Part shown: positions 49,139 through 58,940 of the stretch, piece by piece
Layout of the letters: every line of letters begins with the position of its first letter
Position numbering within the stretch: position 1 is the first letter of the stretch
Source of the DNA: Panopea generosa
Lineage: Eukaryota > Mollusca > Bivalvia > Adapedonta > Hiatellidae
Assembly (NCBI GenBank): GCA_029582155.1
Contig: CM055901.1
Location: 57,162,740 to 57,226,739, forward strand
Length of the DNA: 64,000 bases
Reading direction: 5' to 3'
Notes under the pieces: generated by a model
Seen by the model: only the letters and a program-made list of their open reading frames with translations
What the model was told of the DNA's origin: nothing
The model's database searches: none
Program-made: the position numbers and the translations under genes

Positions 49139-49468
49139 GTAGAGATCAGGATGATCTCGTAGCAATGGGAACATTATGGAGTCCAAACAACAATACCAAT
49201 TCACAACAACAACAACAACAACAACCACCACCATCAGCATCATCACAACAACAACAACAACAACAAATGAGCAGTCGACAAAATAGTTTAACCACAAATA
49301 GTAATACTAACTCTTTTCCTGCCAAAGTGGCTAGTAGCGTTCACCATTCCTTGTCAACATCCAACAACACTATGACACCACAGAGGAAATATACCAGCAA
49401 TAATGTACGACCAATTGTCGTCCAGAACAACGTCTCAGGGAAAAAGAACAATCTCAAGGATCAAGAGG
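49139..49468 (+). CDS. Common exon 4, with two CAA-encoded polyglutamine tracts
   Basis: The acceptor TTTGTATTTCAG precedes 49139 and a GTGCGT donor starts at 49469. The exon is 330 bases (110 codons), phase 1 to phase 1. It encodes SRDQDDLVAMGTLWSPNNN, then TNS-Q7-PPPSASS-Q7-MSS, then a Ser/Asn/Thr-rich stretch with SVHHSLSTSNNTM, and ends with PIVVQNNVSGKKNNLKDQE. Both Q7 tracts (49204-49224 and 49246-49266) are pure CAA. The region looks intrinsically disordered. As exon 4 is a multiple of three, skipping would keep the frame. The exon is out of place in its AT-rich setting and has clear coding composition. Confidence 0.88.
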
Positions 49469-49569
49469 GTGCGTATAATCCCAGTTGTATGCCTTAGTAA
49501 TTCTTAGTATTTCAAATAGTTAAATTCTAATACAGTTAAAAAATGGAGTGTTTTTATCACCCTGTTAAA
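49469..49569. other. Start of intron 4
   Basis: Follows the GTGCGT donor. If unspliced, the frame reads through to a TAG at 49495-49497. Confidence 0.5.
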
Positions 49570-50470
49570 GGCCAAGTGGGATATAGTAATAGTCTCTGTG
49601 CATGCAAGCTAGCGTGCATGCGTGCATCCATCCATAACACTTTTGTCTGGAGCATAATTCCAAAACTATTCAAGGTATTTTGTTGAATCTTCACACAATG
49701 ACAGAGAATATTGAGAGGAAGTGTAGTGTACAAGAACCATAACTCTGCATTGCTTACTTTTTTAATTACTACCCTTTATTAATTCACACGTTTGTCTGGA
49801 GCATAAATCCAAAACTATTCAAAGGATTTTGTTGAATCTTCACACAATGACTGAGGACATTGAGAGGAAGTGTAGCGTACAAGAATCATAACTATGCCTT
49901 GCTTACTTTTTGAATTGTCTCCCTTTATTAAATTTAATTGTCCTGGGCATAATTCTAAAAGTGCTGAATGGAATGAAACTGCAAAGACAGAGGACATAAT
50001 GGGGAAGTGCAGTGTCTAAGAACTGTAACTCTACCTTGCCTCATTTTTCAATTATCCCCATTTATCACTTTTAGTATACTTGGTATAAAGATTACTCAAG
50101 AACTATTCAAGGGATTTGATTCATATTTCACACAATGATAAAGGTCACTGAGAGGAAGTGCATTGTCCAGAATTATAGCTCTGTTTTGCTTATTTATTAA
50201 TTATCTCCCTTTATTATATTTTATTGTGCTTGTCCAGAACATAACTAATAATAAAAAAATGTTCAAGGGATTAAGTTGACACAATTATAGACGACATTGA
50301 GAGGAAGTACAGAGTGCAAAAAGAATAACTCTTACTTCTGTCCTTGCAGAATCATACCCATTTGTTATTTTCCCTTGTTCGGAGCATACCTTAAAAAGTT
50401 TTGAAGTGAATGCTCTGAAACTGCAATGATAGAGGACATTGATAGGAAGTGGACAGTACAAGAGTTTGCT
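49570..50470 (+). repeat. Family R tandem element, about six units of 147 bp
   Basis: Units are anchored by GTCTGGAGCATAATTCCAAA-type blocks near 49645, 49789, 49936, 50081, 50228 and 50376. Each is followed by CACACAATGA, GACATTGAGAGGAAGTG and CATAACTCTG blocks. The first two units are the most alike. The same family lies in intron 3. Confidence 0.78.
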
Positions 50471-50896
50471 TTGGCTGGGGGATTGGCCATGTCCAATATG
50501 GTTCTTGTATAAATTACAAGTCACATTAGTATGAAACGCAATGGTACAAAAAAACGCCGTGGTTGAAATACCATGTCAGTCCCAAAAATGTGATACCATG
50601 CAACAGAAATTAAAATCACAAAAAAATCCATGTTAAGTCTTGCAAGCAACAAAATTTTCAGCTTCCATCTGACTTTCAGCATGCCATAACTAAATGGAAC
50701 AATTATTTTCTGCATTTACAAATTTCATAAGGATTTGTCCATGTCATGCAGTTATTAAGAATAAAAGTTTACAAATTATGTTTGATATAATTTAATGTCA
50801 TATAACATATTGCAGAGAATTGTAACCTCGGAACACATATCAAGTTTTGTTCTAGCTATTTTTAAAACACAGTTTCTTTTTAAATATTTATTTCAG
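50471..50896. other. 3' part of intron 4
   Basis: No repeat recognised. It ends in the TTTATTTCAG acceptor (AG at 50895-50896). Confidence 0.5.
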
Positions 50897-51042
50897 CAGA
50901 TCCGAAATATACAGATCCAATGATTGGTGCTCCAGCTTCATTTCAACAACGCCTTATAGAGTTAGGTGCTTTGGAAGGTGATACTGTTCGATGGGAACGT
51001 ACGAAGCGATTAAAGAAAAAGAAACAGGACAGAGACTCTTGA
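50897..51042 (+). CDS. Common terminal exon 5 of the uncharacterised gene
   Basis: The acceptor TATTTATTTCAG precedes 50897. Completing the one-base phase gives ADPKYTDPMIGAPASFQQRL, then IELGALEGDTVRWERTKRLK, then KKKQDRDS and TGA at 51040-51042. This is the only part that looks like a conserved folded or helical element: a likely amphipathic helix (SFQQRLIELGALEGDTVRWER) running into a Lys/Arg cluster that could act as a nuclear signal or acidic-surface contact. The acceptor is a tandem CAGCAG, so choice of the second AG would remove one alanine. I do not recognise the family. The shared region totals 282 residues. Confidence 0.9.
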
Positions 51043-51719
51043 AGTTAACTGTAGTTTAGGAAATACTTCTGTGATAATTTAAATTGTGCTCCACAGTCTT
51101 TCTGCATTTGATCAGTATGTGATACGGCAATGGGATTGTATAACCTTCCATTGACGAGATAGCTGTAGACTGTAGCCAACACATGCAGTGAACTGTTTGA
51201 ACAAATACTGTGGTTAATGTAGACACGTAGCGAGGTGGTGTGAGATATGTGGTTTATTAGGAACACATTTAACAGATGCTTATTGGGCAACAGGACATTG
51301 AAGATTGGGCTACAGGACATTGAAGGATATCCCTTTATTTCAGTTGTTTGCAAAAACTGATGGGCAGAAAGATGAATTGATAATAAAAGTTTGATATATC
51401 ATTTAAATGATAAAAGGGAGCTAATTCAACTTTCCAGTTTGTGAAGGATTGGTTTAGGTTGAGGTCTGAAGGCCTCAGAACTGAAATACATTTAGCAGAC
51501 TGTTATTTGTTCTGGCCGAGAGAGACAGTAGATGGAAGTCCAGATTTACGGCATTATGTAAATAATAAACTGGCATTTTTAAACTCAAAATATCAGTCAG
51601 AAATATAAAATGTTATAATTGTGAAAGTTAATTGTTCTGGATATGGAACTTCCTGTTCTTGTGTGAAACATTATAAAAGTAAATCATACATTCGAGTTCC
51701 GAGTGAACAATAAACTGCA
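51043..51719 (+). other. Probable 3' UTR with candidate poly(A) signals
   Basis: AATAAA hexamers lie at 51382-51387, 51564-51569 and 51709-51714. Any could be used; the real cleavage site cannot be told from sequence. Confidence 0.55.
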
Positions 51720-51814
51720 TTTATAAACTAACACAGCAAATGAATGTCTATAAACATTAAACATTTAAGATGGATATACTTATCGGCCAAGCTGGAGTCA
51801 GAGTCATGTAATTA

Positions 51815-52000
51815 AATCATACATAGTGTAATGGACAGTGTTGGCTGCTCACGCCATGAGGTTGAGGGTTCAATGGCCTGCATGATCAGATGCTCTCATA
51901 AAACAACACTCAGTACTGGTCTACCCAGGAAGCAGACTCGAGAGCGGACTTCATATAAGCTCCGAGCTTCCATTGCAATTAAGCTAAAATAAATCAGTAT
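51815..52000 (+). mobile_element. tRNA-headed SINE-like element
   Basis: The head GTTGGCTGCTCACGCCATGA followed by GGTTGAGGGTTCAATGGCC looks like A- and B-box sequence. The body is not matched elsewhere in the window. Confidence 0.5.
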
Positions 52001-52792
52001 AAACTAAGGGATCGCTCTTGTACCAAATACAGAGTTCACAGTTCCAACAACAAACAGTCTGTATAAACTTAGTCAACAATTTAATGAATTGATGAACTCG
52101 GTCATATGTTCTCAGTGACGTTGGTAGATTCATCTTTTGGCCATGCTCAAGTAGTTAAACAAACTGAACCCAGTATAATGTGTTTTGTTGGCTATGTGTT
52201 ATTTGATTTCTGTTTGTTATATTAACAGACAGTAGATGGTGTTACAGAATACAGATCTGTGTTAACAGTGTATGCTCAGTATGTTTTTATTTCGTTTGTA
52301 TCTGTAATAAGCACTGTTCTATATTGTACACGTTCTTGTTGAAGTATACCTGACATTATTTTCAGGAACTATCTGATGCACGGATTCATTGTTACCCTTT
52401 AGACCATTTGACAGTGCTCCCTGTTTTCACAAGCTTCTTTTAAAGTCTTGAATTTCATTGTTAGCAGCCTTCTGTTTGATTTATTCGTTACATTTTTTAA
52501 AATATCCCCTATCAGAAATACTGAAAACTGAGATTTGCTATAAAAAGTACATTTCTCTCCCATTCCAGACATGGATAATTGAGTTTTCAAGGGTATGAGG
52601 GTAGAACTACTGTGATATGGTAGTACTCCTACAAAGCAGAAGTCAAATGAATGCAGTCTGTCTGAGAGTTTTTAAGACAAACATTTCAGATTTTAAAGGC
52701 AGTATATCAAGTATTTTGCTATAAATATATAAAAAAAAAAAATAAAATGAATTCAAAGCATCTCATTATCATTTATAAATAAAATACAAATG
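52001..52792. other. No supported feature
   Basis: AT-rich downstream sequence. A short stretch near 52690-52790 faintly recalls repeat family Q. Confidence 0.35.
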
Positions 52793-52943
52793 ATTTTGCT
52801 GGCTAAAGATCACTTACCTCTCACTTGATAGGTTCGAATCCTGGGTGTTCCAAAAACTTTTTGTGAGAAAGTTTGCCAGTGGAAGGATGGTGTTTCTGCT
52901 CAGAATTATTCTGAGGTCTTCCTCCACCTATAAAACTGAATAG
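52793..52943 (+). mobile_element. SINE family A copy
   Basis: Contains GATCACTTACCTCTCAC, GATAGGTTCGAATCCTGGG (a good B box) and TTTTTGTGAGAAAGTTTGCC, then CCTCCACCTATAAAACTG. Confidence 0.75.
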
Positions 52944-53529
52944 GTTAAATCCCCTTAAAAAGAATGACTGGAAAAAAACAGGTTGGATTGAAGGTAGTTT
53001 AAAACATGTGAATAGTTCATGGAGGTTGTGTTTTAATCATGTTTGACCAAAATCAATAATCAGAATGTGAAATTTAAAACTGAATACACTTGTTTGTGTA
53101 GTGTAAGTAAAGTTGAGAAGACTTTGCTAAAGAATAAACCAATTACATACTATAATTCACCTTTCAAGTTTAAAATCTAGAAGCCTTTGGCTGAGAAATT
53201 GACAAAATAATACTAGTCTTACAAAGGGAATGTTAAGTAAGTTTGGCATACATGCTTGTATTGTGCAGTGTAAAATACCTGTTTTGTTGCAGTCTGATCT
53301 TGGCTTTTGTTCAGAATTTAAACTTTATTGTCAAGTATTGATTTATAGTTCAACCTTCTGTCTGTATTAATCAATTAATACTTTCTTCAGTGTACTGAAA
53401 AACTGAATAGTGTTTAATGTTTTGTGCCACTAATACAAATTCCGATTTAAATAGAAAGTCCAAGTTCCCTACATTAGGAGCAATCAGTCTTAATAAAATC
53501 TTAACCACTTTTGTGAAAATCAACCTGTC
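52944..53529. other. No feature seen
   Basis: AT-rich intergenic sequence. Confidence 0.4.
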
Positions 53530-53533
53530 TTAA

Positions 53534-53761
53534 CCCTTTACTACATTATAGACGCATTGGACACCTCTAATATAGATGCCTTTGGACACCTCTAATATAG
53601 ATGGCTTTTGAGTTATTGGGTGAATTATGTTTATATTAACTGACAGAGTGGAAAACAGTGCAGGAAGTGTTCAGACTACTCGTTACGAGCAAACTGAACT
53701 CTTCCTGCACTGTTTTCAAAAGCCTTCTGTGTGGGAAAACGTGTATCTATGGAGTAAAGGG
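53534..53761. mobile_element. TTAA-flanked hairpin MITE, copy 2
   Basis: Bounded by TTAA at 53530-53533 and 53762-53765 with CCCTTTACT and AGTAAAGGG ends. The central palindrome around 53650-53720 has a few more mismatches than copy 1. It is inserted within a CTGTCTTAAGCAAC unit of the surrounding 35-bp repeat. The open frame 53627-53818 is produced by the hairpin and is not a gene. Confidence 0.85.
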
Positions 53762-53809
53762 TTAAGCAACTTTTTGTATATGTATAGGCCAGTCTTCCTT
53801 TGCCAACTT

Positions 53810-54480
53810 TTGTTTTAGTGTTAACCAAACGGTCTGAAGCAACATTTAGATTTAGTGTAGGCTAGCCTGTCTTAAGCAACCTTTTGTTTTAGTGTACACC
53901 AACCGTTCTTAGGCAACCACTGGTTTTAGTGTACACCAACTTCTCTTAAGCAGCCAATTACTTATTTACACCCACTTAGCTTAAGCAGCCAATTACTTAT
54001 TTACACCCACTTAGCTTAAGCAGCCAATTACTTATTTACACCCACTTAGCTTAAGCAGCCAATTACTTATTTACACCCACTTAGCTTAAGCAGCCAATTA
54101 CTTATTTACACCCACTTAGCTTAAGCAGCCAATTACTTATTTACACCCACTTAGCTTAAGCAGCCAGTTATTTAAGTGTAAATCAACCTGTCTTAACCAA
54201 TCTTTTGTTTAAGAGTAGTCAATCTGTCTTAACCAATCTTTTGTTTAAGAGTAGTCAATCTGTCTTAAGCAACCTTTTGTTTAAGTGTTAACCAACCGTT
54301 CTTAGGCAACCACTGGTTTTAGTGTACACCAACTTCTCTTAAGCAGCCAATTACTTATTTACACCCACTTAGCTTAAGCAGCCAGTTATTTAAGTGTAAA
54401 TCAACCTGTCTTAACCAATCTTTTGTTTAAGAGTAATCAATCTGTCTTAAGCAACCTTTTGTTTTAAGTGTAACCAAATT
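53810..54480. repeat. 35-bp minisatellite resembling mariner-MITE termini
   Basis: Six almost identical copies of CTTAAGCAGCCAATTACTTA plus TTTACACCCACTTAG (53950-54165) are flanked by more diverged units of the form GTCTTAAGCAACCTTTTGTT plus a GTGTACACCAACC-like part. A block of several units is duplicated (about 53900-54190 against 54290-54470). Confidence 0.92.
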
Positions 54481-55069
54481 TGTGCCCTTCACTTACCTAA
54501 AATCCCGAGTCTGCCCCTCCTGTATTTATAATGTTATTGTTTCTGTATGACAAGTGCATGTCCACCTTGTATGTTTATTACCTGTATGCATGAAACACGT
54601 TAGTTACTATGTGCATTTTCATGCATCTAGTTTATATTTGATTTATTATTTAAATATGCCAATATGTGATGAAAAATCATTGAAAATAAATTATTTTAAT
54701 TTTCAACAATATTTTGTTTTCATTTTAAATACCACCAGCCTTCTATTCATTATAAAACAAGCAGATAATTATGATTTATATAATAGTGTTTAGATGTTCA
54801 TAGAAAGTGAACCAGGAGCAGTGGATGGTGTTTGTCACTCGTATCACAAGTCAAGTCTTTGGTTTCATGAAAATACTCAAGTTCGCTATTTTACTTAAAC
54901 TCAAACTAGTGTGTGCAATTTGAGTATGAAATTGAGAAAACTATTGTGTTTCAGTAATATAACAGACTTAAATATTATTGTGAAACTGGTGTAGTAATCA
55001 ACTATTTCCCAGCCTAAAAGTTTTGGGAAGAATTGGGTAGCTGACTTCTTCCCCACTATACTTTTTGTT
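54481..55069. other. No feature seen
   Basis: AT-rich intergenic sequence. Confidence 0.4.
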
Positions 55070-55780
55070 TCACGCTTTGCGAAAAGTACAAGACACTAAT
55101 TTGGGTCTGTCCATCTGTCTGTCTGTCCATCACACTTTGGTTTCCATGCAATAACTTAAGGATGCCTAGAACAAATCTTTTGAAATTTTAATTCAATGTT
55201 AATAATGACAAAACATAGGCTAAGTTAAATTTTTGGAATGTGACTTTTGGCGTTGTAGAGTTATCCTGTTATATCTTCAGAGAAACTCTATTTTAAAATT
55301 TTACTTAAAATGTGCTTATAAGCCCTTTGGAGGGGGCATTTGTGGTCAAATCATGCTGGTTCAAGCTCTTGTATGAGAACTTCTGGTTATATAATTGATG
55401 TGCAAGTTTAGTTAAGATTCAATAAAAAAATGAAGGTGATATCGTGTCTACAAGAAAAAGGTTAACAGACGGACACACAACAACCGAAGACGGACAATTT
55501 ACCACGTCATAAGCCCTGCTGGCTTTTGGCCAGTAGAGCTAAAAAAAACATTTTTTGGGGTTTCCATGCAATAACTTAAGAATGCCTGAATCAAATCTTT
55601 TCAAATGTTAATAAAATGTTTATAATGATAAAACATAGGCAATTTTAGGGGTTGTGACTTGTAGTGTGGTGCCCCTTTAATATGTGAAAAATCATATTTT
55701 TGCGGGTTGCTGTGCAATAGCTTATGAATGCCAGGATCAAATCTTTTAAAGCAGTGTACATAAATTCCCTGAATTTACTT
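55070..55780 (+). mobile_element. Dispersed repeat family S, tandem units
   Basis: The block GTTTCCATGCAATAACTTAA followed by GAATGCC or GATGCC recurs near 55140, 55560 and (diverged) 55705. The first unit ends CTTTTGGCCAGTAGAGCTAA followed by A-rich sequence, the same 3' terminus as the elements ending near 57935 and 60445. Confidence 0.7.
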
Positions 55781-56370
55781 GTTAAATTTCAAGTGGCAGA
55801 ATAGCTGATTCTGGTCCCTATATTGTTATTGGATACAGTAATATCAAAACTTAAATGGTGAAAACATTTGGTAAATTACTTTTTCAACATTATTTGAAAT
55901 CTGTTTGCAATAAAATAATTTATTGAAATATCTGCTTTGCTTACTGATTCTTACCTCTGATATTTTTTTGGTTAAACTTTCAGATATTATGATCGAAACA
56001 TAAATTTTATTTAGATTGACACATTTTTCTTTATTTTATCTAATGTTATATAATTACTTTTATAGAGGGGGGAAAGAATCAGCGACTGTTTTCTTCCCCA
56101 TTGAAAGAATTGGCTCGCTGATTCTGTCCCCCCACCCCCATGTTGTTTTCTTTCAGATATTATAATGAAAACATTAAACTAACTCATATATTCAATCTTT
56201 TGTCTTATTAATGATAAAAATTATAAAATAAGATAGCCACTGCCTCCTAATCCCATACCTTTTTTTAAACTTTTATGGAGGGAATAAAGAATTGGCTAGC
56301 TGATTCTGTCCCCTTATATTTTTCACATCTGCTAGTAACTTTCAGATTTTATGATGGAAACCGTCATCAA
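55781..56370. repeat. Diverged tandem repeat of about 180 bp
   Basis: CTTTCAGATATTATGATCGA-type blocks recur near 55977, 56151 and 56339. Each is preceded by a GCTGATTCTG-TCCCC or similar motif. Confidence 0.65.
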
Positions 56371-56384
56371 CTAAGGAAAATGAT

Positions 56385-56440
56385 AATAAACAGACTGAAT
56401 GAAATAAACAGACTGAATGAAATAAACAGACTGAATGACA
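56385..56440. repeat. 17-bp tandem repeat (AATAAACAGACTGAATG), three copies
   Basis: Three perfect or near-perfect consecutive units. Confidence 0.95.
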
Positions 56441-56765
56441 AATTTGACTAAGATTGTACATACTGGAAATTACATTTAAATTACCATGGTGATAAAAGTA
56501 GGCACTGTGTTGTAGTGACACTTTTTTACAATGCAAGGGGCATAACTCAATTAACAAAAATACTTATTGCCTACATTATGGTTATATAAAGAGCATACTA
56601 AAATCTATATGAAACTAGAAATCGACTACCTTCTACAAGGTGGTCGAGGGGCTGGTGCCAGCTATGCAATGTCTTGACTATTTAGCCCCTGTCCATGGTA
56701 AACAACAAATTAAAGTCAGAAAATTGATAGACTGTAAATCAGATATTGAACAACATTAATTAAAT

Positions 56766-56937
56766 AACAGCAAATGCTTTGAACTAATGCAGTGGAAAAG
56801 TGCCTCATTCCAGAACTGTTTCTTTCCAAAAACTATTATAGACTGGAACCAACTGGAAGAAAGTGGTGTGTGCGCATACAGTTAAAGGCTTTAAATCGGC
56901 TGTAGACCTTTCATTGGGACTAATTAGTGTTTATTGA
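56766..56937 (+). pseudogene. Non-LTR retrotransposon reverse transcriptase remnant (C-terminal end)
   Basis: One frame from 56766 encodes NSKCFELMQW and then FFPKTIIDWNQLEESGV. A frameshift near 56875 leads to VKGFKSAVDLSL in the next frame (56881-56937) and a stop. The order SFFP-x-TIxDWNxL followed about 10-15 residues later by FKSxL/V is the familiar C-terminal tail of non-LTR (CR1/Jockey/RTE-like) ORF2 proteins. The fragment is short and frameshifted, so it is dead. Upstream domains are not seen. Confidence 0.7.
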
Positions 56938-57109
56938 CCTCCTTTCCATTGTGCATATGCTAAGATGCTCTACAACGTACTTATCCAGATCCAGAACTAC
57001 TACACATGCAAAGTTTACAGACCCATGGGACTGTACATAAACCAAGACCCGGAAAAGCAAAAAAAGATATGTAATTAAAAATTAAACCTAATAATAACAC
57101 ATGAGCACT
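56938..57109. other. Possible 3' end of the retrotransposon remnant
   Basis: Contains ATGCTCTACAACGTACTTAT and an A-rich stretch near 57050-57080. No clear poly(A) tail or target duplication was identified. Confidence 0.3.
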
Positions 57110-57935
57110 CTACCATACCTCATTGTGCTCTACGTATAAAATATGAACCAACTTGACTGACCGGTTGTTGAGAATTATTTTTAACATTTTTGTGACCCCA
57201 CCTGGCCTCTTATAGAAAGTCAGTCCTCCTTATTGAACCAAATCTTATCATCTATGACTAGATGTTGGTTTGGAATGGAATAATTTTGCACAAATTTATG
57301 AAAAAATGAGAATTTTTTGTTTTCCCATAATATTCCTTTGTAAAAATTTGAAGTTCCCTTACAGGGCCTCTCAATTCTTATTGTCATTCAAACCATTCTC
57401 ATGGGGAAAATTTATGCCAAATATGAACAAATTTGACTGATCAGATCTTAAGAAAATGATTTATGAAATCCCGAATGTTACCCTTTAGTGACCCCTCATG
57501 ACTGGAACCCATTCATTTTAATAAATCTCAATCTCCTTGAGCAAACAATGCTTCTGTGAAAATTTTGTCAAAATCAGTTAAAAGTATTAATGTTTATTAT
57601 AATTCACATGTGTCCCCTAATTGAGCCCTCAGGGCAGGGGTCATTTTGAACCCCAGTGACACCATTTGTACAAATCTAATAGAACCATAGTTGGTGATCA
57701 TTTAATACATAAATATTTTCAAAATCTGTTTGGCAGTTTTATAATATTTTTAGTAATGGCAACCATCTTGAATGTTAGATCCAAAAAAAAATACTTCTGT
57801 AGTCTCCTATTCAATAGAAACACTCATGTGAAGAGTTTCAGAGAAATTGCTGCTTAAGGACAACAGATGGTGGATGACAGATAACGCGCCGTTGCACAAG
57901 CCCTTCTGCCTTATGATCAGTGGAGCTAAAAACGC
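57110..57935 (+). mobile_element. Dispersed repeat family T, copy 1
   Basis: Blocks TTTATGCCAAATATGAACAA, TAGTAATGGCAACCATCTTG and a GACAGATAACGCGCC then AGTGGAGCTAAAAAC 3' end recur in the same order at 58060-58940 and 58930-60450. The 62- and 71-codon frames here are not genes. Confidence 0.7.
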
Positions 57936-58059
57936 ATGCTACAATAATAATGGAATATACCGGTATTCCTTACATGTGTCACACCAAAGAAAGATCACTT
58001 ACATTCTGTCCCTAAATATTGTATTTAACAGGATTTCACCTGACCATCCAACAATTTTT

Positions 58060-58940
58060 TAAAAACAAGAGACCCAATAGGGCCTAAGGACGCTCTACTG
58101 ACTCAAAGTGGCCATAACACTTTTTGAAATTTCACAATATTTACCGTTTTGGGGGGGTCGTCTTAACAACTTATGAATAAATACCCCAACCACACCTATA
58201 TTGAACAAAAACTTAATTGCTATGAAAAGGAAATACATTAAATTCCCATACCATTCATCTGTAAAAAATATATAGTCCCCTGTACAGCACCCTTTAATAC
58301 ACAACCCAGCCCCTTAATTTGTCAGAACTTCAATCGCCCACTCTTGGCAATTTGTTATGAGCAGAAATGATTCAAATTCGAAAAAGAAATTTTTGTACAC
58401 ACGGATGCAAAATGAAAAAAAAATCAGTTTTCCCTATAATATTCCCATGTTAATTTAGCCCCTAAATTCTTATCTGCAATCAAACCCCTACACATATGGA
58501 TAATTTATGCCAAATATGAACAAATCTGACATATCGGTTCTTAAGAAAACAGCTTTTGTATTCCCAATTTTTACCCTTTTGGTTTCCCTCCTGCTGCCTT
58601 AAGACAGTGGAACCCAGGCAAAACCATTTCCATTTTAAAAAAGAAAAAAATATTTATTATAATGACATGTTTCCCCTAATTGAACCCTCAAGGCGGTGTC
58701 ATTTTTAACCCTAGGGATACCATTTGAACAAATCTATAGTTGGTCATCATTACTACATAAATAGTAAATCTGTTGGGCCATTCATGAGAAGATTTTTTTA
58801 AGTTTTGGACTATTTTTAGTAATGGTGGCCATCTTGAATTTCAGATACAAAAAAAAATCTTCTGTAAAGTCTCTTAGGCAATAGAAACATCCATGTGAAG
58901 TTTCAGTTTAATTGGCCTAGCGTTTTCAGAATACATGTAG
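58060..58940 (+). mobile_element. Dispersed repeat family T, copy 2
   Basis: Starts near GAGACCCAATAGGGCCTAAG and includes GTGGCCATAACACTTTTTGA, GGTCGTCTTAACAACTTATG and GTAATGGTGGCCATCTTGAA. It runs head to tail into copy 3. Confidence 0.7.

Noticed and set aside
46797-49142. Plus-strand frames up to 273 codons rich in Phe/Tyr/Cys
   Set aside because: Multiple overlapping frames across the 46-bp array encode only repeats. The real exon starts after it at 49139.
53627-53818. 63-codon frame
   Set aside because: Lies within the hairpin MITE and its palindrome; not a gene.
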